A stretch of 64,000 nucleotides of DNA from Amphibacillus sediminis NBRC 103570 (GTDB lineage: Bacteria > Bacillota > Bacilli > Bacillales > Amphibacillaceae): NCBI RefSeq assembly GCF_001552275.1, contig NZ_BCQW01000013.1, positions 1-64,000 on the forward strand. The letters run 5' to 3'. The translations under genes were made by a program, and so were the position numbers. The notes under the pieces are model-generated. The model did no database searches and was not told the DNA's origin. It saw nothing but the letters and a program-made list of their open reading frames with translations. Shown here in pieces: positions 60,590 to 64,000 of this stretch (position 1 is the stretch's first letter; every line of letters begins with the position of its first letter).

Positions 60590-61306
60590 TTATCCTTTGG
60601 TCGAAATAAATTTAAAGGCATATTTATTAGGGTGGTAATAAACATTGGAGTATTCAAAGGTTAGTCCATCTTGGAAGGTAGCAAAAGCCTTTAAAAAGAG
60701 TAAAGGTTGATGTTCATTCAAGTTAAAGATTTGCTTAAGCTCTTCGTTTGGCAAGATAGGTACTAACTCGCCATAGCGTTTATCGATCACATGCCCCTTC
60801 TTTTCAATATAATCATATTTTGATTTTTTCATTACCTCAACAGATAAATCAGGAAAAAGCTCTACAGGTAAATATGACTCCTCAAGAATTAAAGGTTCTT
60901 TATCGGCAAGTCTTAGTCGTTTAATATAATAAACTTGCTTATCCTCAGAAAGGGTCAATATCTCCTTGACATCACTCGGTGGAAGCATTAGCTTGAATTC
61001 AATAATTTCATTTGATGGTGTGTTATCGAGGGCTCCCATTTCCTCCGTAAACCCTTGAAGTCTAAAGATATTATGTTGAATCTTGTCATGACTAATATAT
61101 GTTCCACTTCCTTGAACACTATAAAGCAATCCTTCATCAATTAGAATTTTTAATGCCTGTCTAATCGTCACTCGGCTTACTTCGTACATTTTTACCAGCT
61201 TACTTTCCGGTGGAATAGCATCACCGTGCTCTAAACCACTATTTAAAATATCATTCTTCAATTTGTTTGCAATTTGTTTATATAAAGGCAATGAATTGTT
61301 TAACAT
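60590..61306 (-). CDS. GntR-family regulator, HutC/YvoA subgroup (UTRA domain)
   Basis: The protein has 238 residues. The winged helix (about 8-75: LPLYKQIANKLKNDIL, PPESKLVKMYEVSRVTIRQAL, GLLYSVQGSGTYIS) is followed by a UTRA effector domain (about 95-235: VYYIKRLRLADKEPLILEESYLP, FLKAFATFQDGLTFEYSNVYY). Members sense phosphorylated sugars. It is divergent from the phospho-glucosidase operon and likely represses it. AAAGGTG precedes the ATG. Confidence 0.88.
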   Translation of the reverse strand: MLNNSLPLYKQIANKLKNDILNSGLEHGDAIPPESKLVKMYEVSRVTIRQALKILIDEGLLYSVQGSGTYISHDKIQHNIFRLQGFTEEMGALDNTPSNEIIEFKLMLPPSDVKEILTLSEDKQVYYIKRLRLADKEPLILEESYLPVELFPDLSVEVMKKSKYDYIEKKGHVIDKRYGELVPILPNEELKQIFNLNEHQPLLFLKAFATFQDGLTFEYSNVYYHPNKYAFKFISTKG

Positions 61307-61376
61307 GTGTTGTTCACCTTTCTCATTTCATTAAACTCAGTTTATCATGTTCAATCCATGATTCAAAGTGATAATT

Positions 61377-61428
61377 TTTGTATTAGATTTGTATTGATTA
61401 AACTTTATATTGGTGTTATATTTGTATT
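61377..61428. promoter_or_regulatory. Direct TTTGTATT repeats, candidate GntR operator region
   Basis: TTTGTATT occurs at 61377-61384, 61388-61395 and 61421-61428. The first two are 11 bp apart (one helical turn) and the third 33 bp further (three turns). They lie in the divergent promoter region. Confidence 0.4.
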
Positions 61429-61454
61429 AACAGGAGGAGAAAGGGGCTACAAAC

Positions 61455-62780
61455 ATGAAAAAGAACCGATTAGTGATCGTTGGTGCAGGGAGTACCTATA
61501 CGCTTGGAATGGTTATGAGTTTAATTGCTGAAAAAGAAAATTTTCCGTTACAAAGTTTGACGTTTTATGATACGGATGCTGAGCGTCAGAATAGAGTCGC
61601 TCTAGCTACCAAAGTGATACTAGCAGAGCAATATCCAGAGTTGGAAACATTCAACTATACGACATCTAAACAAGAAGCATTCCAGAACATTGATGTTGCA
61701 TTTATTCAGATTCGTACAGGTGGGCTGGCTATGCGAGAGATGGATGAAAAAATTCCTTTATCATATGGGGTAGTAGGACAAGAAACATGCGGTCCTGGTG
61801 GGATGGCCTATGGCCTGCGTTCGATCAAAGATATGATTGAACTTGTTAACGATATACGACAATTTGCACCAGAGGCTTGGATCTTAAATTATACGAATCC
61901 AGCTGCTATTGTTGCCGATGCTCTTCAGAGAATTTTTCCAAATGACCAGAAAATCCTCAATATTTGTGATATGCCAATTGCCATTATGCATAGCTATGCA
62001 GACATGTTAGATAAGGATGTATGGGATTTAGTTCCTTCTTATTTTGGCTTAAATCACTTTGGCTGGTTTACAAAGATAGAAGACAAATCAGGGCAAGATT
62101 TAACCGAATTAATCAAAGACAAAATGATCAAAGAGGGGTTCAAGCCTACCGATAATGAGATAGCCAATGATGAATCTTGGCAGAAAACATTCGCGCAAGC
62201 ACGACAAATGTTAATTGACTTTCCTGATTACTTACCAAACACATATTTACAATATTATCTGTATCCAAACCAATTAGCACAGAAAGAACAAATAGATAAT
62301 ACACGGGCTCGTCAAGTAATCAACGGTCGTCAAAAGCGTGTTCACCAGCTTTGTGAGCAAATTACAGCTGATCAATCGACAGCTAATGTAGAGCTTGAAG
62401 TGGATGTTCATGGTATCTATATGGTCAAAGCAGCTGCATCACTTATCTATAATCTTAATGAGATCTACATTGTGATGGTTGAAAACAAGGGAGTTATTTC
62501 AAATATCCCTGAAGATGCCATGGTTGAAGTACCAGCCCTCTTAACTGTTAATGGCTTAAAACCTTTAGCGGTTGGCCAAATTCCAACATTCCATAAAGGC
62601 TTAATTGAAGGGCAATTAGCATATGAAAAGCTTGTTGTTGATGCTTATTTTGAAGGAAGCTATAGTAAGGCTCTGCAAGCCTTAACCCTAAATCGGACTG
62701 TTGTAAATGCAGATACAGCTAGATCAATCCTAAATGATTTAATTGAAGCCAATCAAGGATATTGGCCGACATTAAAATAA
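61455..62780 (+). CDS. GH4 6-phospho-alpha-glucosidase
   Basis: This 441-residue GH4 enzyme requires NAD and a divalent metal. The N-terminal Rossmann motif is VIVGAGSTYTLGM, and later come NYTNPAAIVADAL, the metal-cysteine motif ICDMPI (C171) and GLNHFGWF. The CDMP form of this motif is the one associated with alpha-specific members such as GlvA, against CN(V/I)P in 6-phospho-beta-glucosidases. It would hydrolyse maltose-6'-phosphate or a similar disaccharide phosphate delivered by the PTS encoded downstream. AGGAGGAG-rich ribosome site before ATG 61455. Confidence 0.88.
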   Translation: MKKNRLVIVGAGSTYTLGMVMSLIAEKENFPLQSLTFYDTDAERQNRVALATKVILAEQYPELETFNYTTSKQEAFQNIDVAFIQIRTGGLAMREMDEKIPLSYGVVGQETCGPGGMAYGLRSIKDMIELVNDIRQFAPEAWILNYTNPAAIVADALQRIFPNDQKILNICDMPIAIMHSYADMLDKDVWDLVPSYFGLNHFGWFTKIEDKSGQDLTELIKDKMIKEGFKPTDNEIANDESWQKTFAQARQMLIDFPDYLPNTYLQYYLYPNQLAQKEQIDNTRARQVINGRQKRVHQLCEQITADQSTANVELEVDVHGIYMVKAAASLIYNLNEIYIVMVENKGVISNIPEDAMVEVPALLTVNGLKPLAVGQIPTFHKGLIEGQLAYEKLVVDAYFEGSYSKALQALTLNRTVVNADTARSILNDLIEANQGYWPTLK

Positions 62781-62804
62781 AGATAATCATGAGGAGGTGA
62801 GAAG

Positions 62805-63536
62805 ATGAAACGAATCATTATAAATGCAGATGACTTTGGCTATTCACGATCGGTTAACTTTGGCATTATCGACGCACATGTCGAAGGTGTCTTAACATCG
62901 ACAACCTTAATGACTAACATGCCGGGGGCAGAACATGCCTATCAATTGGCGAAGGCACATCCTGATCTTGGTGTGGGTGTCCATTTAACCTTAACTTGTG
63001 GTAAACCTTTATTGGATAGCCACCACACTCTAGTCGATGCAGAAGGGCAATTTAAAAAGCTCTATCATTACAAACAGCTCTTTCATGTTGATCAAGAAGA
63101 ATTATATAACGAATGGAAGACTCAGATTGAGGCGTTTTTTAACGCCGGCCTACAGCCAACTCATTTAGATAGTCATCATCATGTCAACAATTTAGAACCT
63201 GTTCTTCCCGTGTTTAAACGTTTAGCTAAGGAATATGGGTTGCCAGTACGACACAATTTCCCCAACCCAAAGGATGACGGCTTAGTTTCAACCGATTATT
63301 TTGAGTATAATCCAGAGATTTTAATCGCTCAGCCTGAAACGATTATAGCACAGTATCAAGCGTATCAAACGATAGAGGTTATGTGTCACCCTGCCTATTT
63401 GGATAAGTCTGTAATGACAGGCTCCTCTTATGCGACACCTAGGCTAGAAGAATTAGATATGCTCATGCATCCAAATACCAAGGAAAAGCTTCAGCATTCT
63501 GAGAATTTCGAATTAATAACTTATCGTGATCTTTGA
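62805..63536 (+). CDS. ChbG/YdjC-family carbohydrate deacetylase
   Basis: This 243-residue protein has the YdjC start IIINADDFGYSRSVN (metal aspartate), HLTLTCGKPLL, then HLDSHHHVNN and CHPAYLD. The family removes an acetyl group from N-acetylated oligosaccharide phosphates such as chitobiose-6-phosphate. Its place between an alpha-glucosidase and a PTS permease is unusual and hints that the imported sugar may be acetylated. GAGGAGGTG precedes the ATG. Confidence 0.88.
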   Translation: MKRIIINADDFGYSRSVNFGIIDAHVEGVLTSTTLMTNMPGAEHAYQLAKAHPDLGVGVHLTLTCGKPLLDSHHTLVDAEGQFKKLYHYKQLFHVDQEELYNEWKTQIEAFFNAGLQPTHLDSHHHVNNLEPVLPVFKRLAKEYGLPVRHNFPNPKDDGLVSTDYFEYNPEILIAQPETIIAQYQAYQTIEVMCHPAYLDKSVMTGSSYATPRLEELDMLMHPNTKEKLQHSENFELITYRDL

Positions 63537-63687
63537 ACCTCTCATGATTAAAATCACGTACTGTCTTGATTATATTTGTTTCGGTTGATTAGCATAGCTA
63601 AGGCTATACTTTAACCGAAGCCGATTCATCTACAGACTGAAGTCACGAGTATTCTAGGCTATTTGATAAAAGAAAGGGGTTAAAAAA

Positions 63688-64000
63688 ATGAAACGATTCA
63701 TGCAAACTTTAGGAAAATCGATGTTAATTCCAATTGTCGCCATGCCGATTGCCGGTATCTTATTTCGATTAAGTGCTTCGGATTTATTAGATATTCCCTT
63801 ATTTCAGGCTGCTGGTGCTATTTTTAATCATATGACAGTGCTCATTGCAATTGGGGTAGCAATGGGGTTAGCCAAAACAAAAGACAAAGGAATTCCAGCC
63901 CTAACAGGTTTCTTAGCGATTACGGTTTTGAATGAAGGACTAGCTATTATGAATCCAGACTTAGACATGGGGGTATTTGGTGGAGTCATTAGTGGTATTT
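63688..64000 (+). CDS. PTS EIIC (glucose/maltose family), cut by the window edge
   Basis: The first 104 codons are open to the window edge. The protein starts KRFMQTLGKSMLIPIVAMPI, then GILFRLSASDLL, and FNHMTVLIAIGVAMGLAKTK with FLAITVLNEGLAIMNPDLDMG, matching the N-terminus of glucose-maltose type EIIC (GlvC/MalX/PtsG). AAAGGGG lies 9 bp before the ATG. Together with the GH4 enzyme it points to alpha-glucoside uptake; an EIIB domain probably follows outside the window. Confidence 0.85.
   Translation, partial: MKRFMQTLGKSMLIPIVAMPIAGILFRLSASDLLDIPLFQAAGAIFNHMTVLIAIGVAMGLAKTKDKGIPALTGFLAITVLNEGLAIMNPDLDMGVFGGVISGI

Noticed and set aside
60389-60664. 91-codon plus-strand frame
   Set aside because: It has no ribosome site, runs through a terminator stem and overlaps the end of the GntR gene on the other strand.

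Overview
The window is low-GC DNA with strong Shine-Dalgarno sequences, frequent TTG/GTG starts, CcpA-type cre boxes, a SAM-I (S-box) leader, a comK gene and LPXTG/sortase surface machinery. This points to a fermentative, sugar-using member of the Bacillaceae, perhaps close to Amphibacillus, Halolactibacillus or Gracilibacillus. The genus is a guess; the family-level call is firmer. No rRNA, tRNA, CRISPR array or prophage module was seen.

Layout. 0-2.3 kb: an ATP-grasp/acylphosphatase fusion followed by an aspartate racemase. 2.36-3.73 kb: a decayed ISL3-family insertion sequence with recognisable inverted repeats and target duplication. 4.2-7.2 kb: a secreted 1001-residue glucosaminidase with eight peptidoglycan-binding repeats. 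7.7-8.2 kb: a NERD-domain protein. 8.4-12.9 kb: an ascorbate-type PTS operon (PRD/EIIA regulator, EIIB, EIIC, transaldolase-like aldolase). 13.5-18.1 kb: an XRE regulator and a xylose-type ABC importer. 18.4-24.7 kb: TetR, a beta-glucoside-type PTS EIIBC and two tandem old-yellow-enzyme/FeS/FAD reductases. 25.4-34.0 kb: an IclR-led dipeptide operon (two ATPases, M19 dipeptidase, binding protein, two permeases, S33 peptidase). 34.4-45.4 kb: a small membrane protein, a 5'-nucleotidase, a GH5 cellulase, an S-box-controlled orphan gene, a MazG-like protein, a LOG protein, comK, a zinc-ribbon membrane protein and glycerol dehydrogenase. 45.8-56.9 kb: a hybrid kinase and SAPR-type response regulator, divergent from a 1962-residue LPQTG adhesin and its sortase. 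57.3-58.5 kb: an AimR-like peptide receptor with an unannotated 44-codon secreted-peptide gene directly downstream. 58.9-64 kb: an alpha/beta hydrolase, then a GntR-controlled locus with a GH4 6-phospho-alpha-glucosidase, a ChbG/YdjC deacetylase and a PTS EIIC cut by the window edge.

Two things stand out. The first is the arbitrium/RRNPP-like pair at 57.3-58.5 kb. The receptor aligns by eye with AimR in its middle and C-terminal part but seems to lack the N-terminal DNA-binding region, and its candidate pheromone gene does not encode the usual RGA-ending peptide. The second is a dispersed, highly structured, non-coding element of about 250 bp. It is present nine times in 64 kb, bounded by TTTAT at both ends in every copy where both ends are readable except one, often inserted in terminator U-tracts, and present on both sides of comK. 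A second repeat family, of about 185 bp, is repeatedly the target of, or adjacent to, the first.
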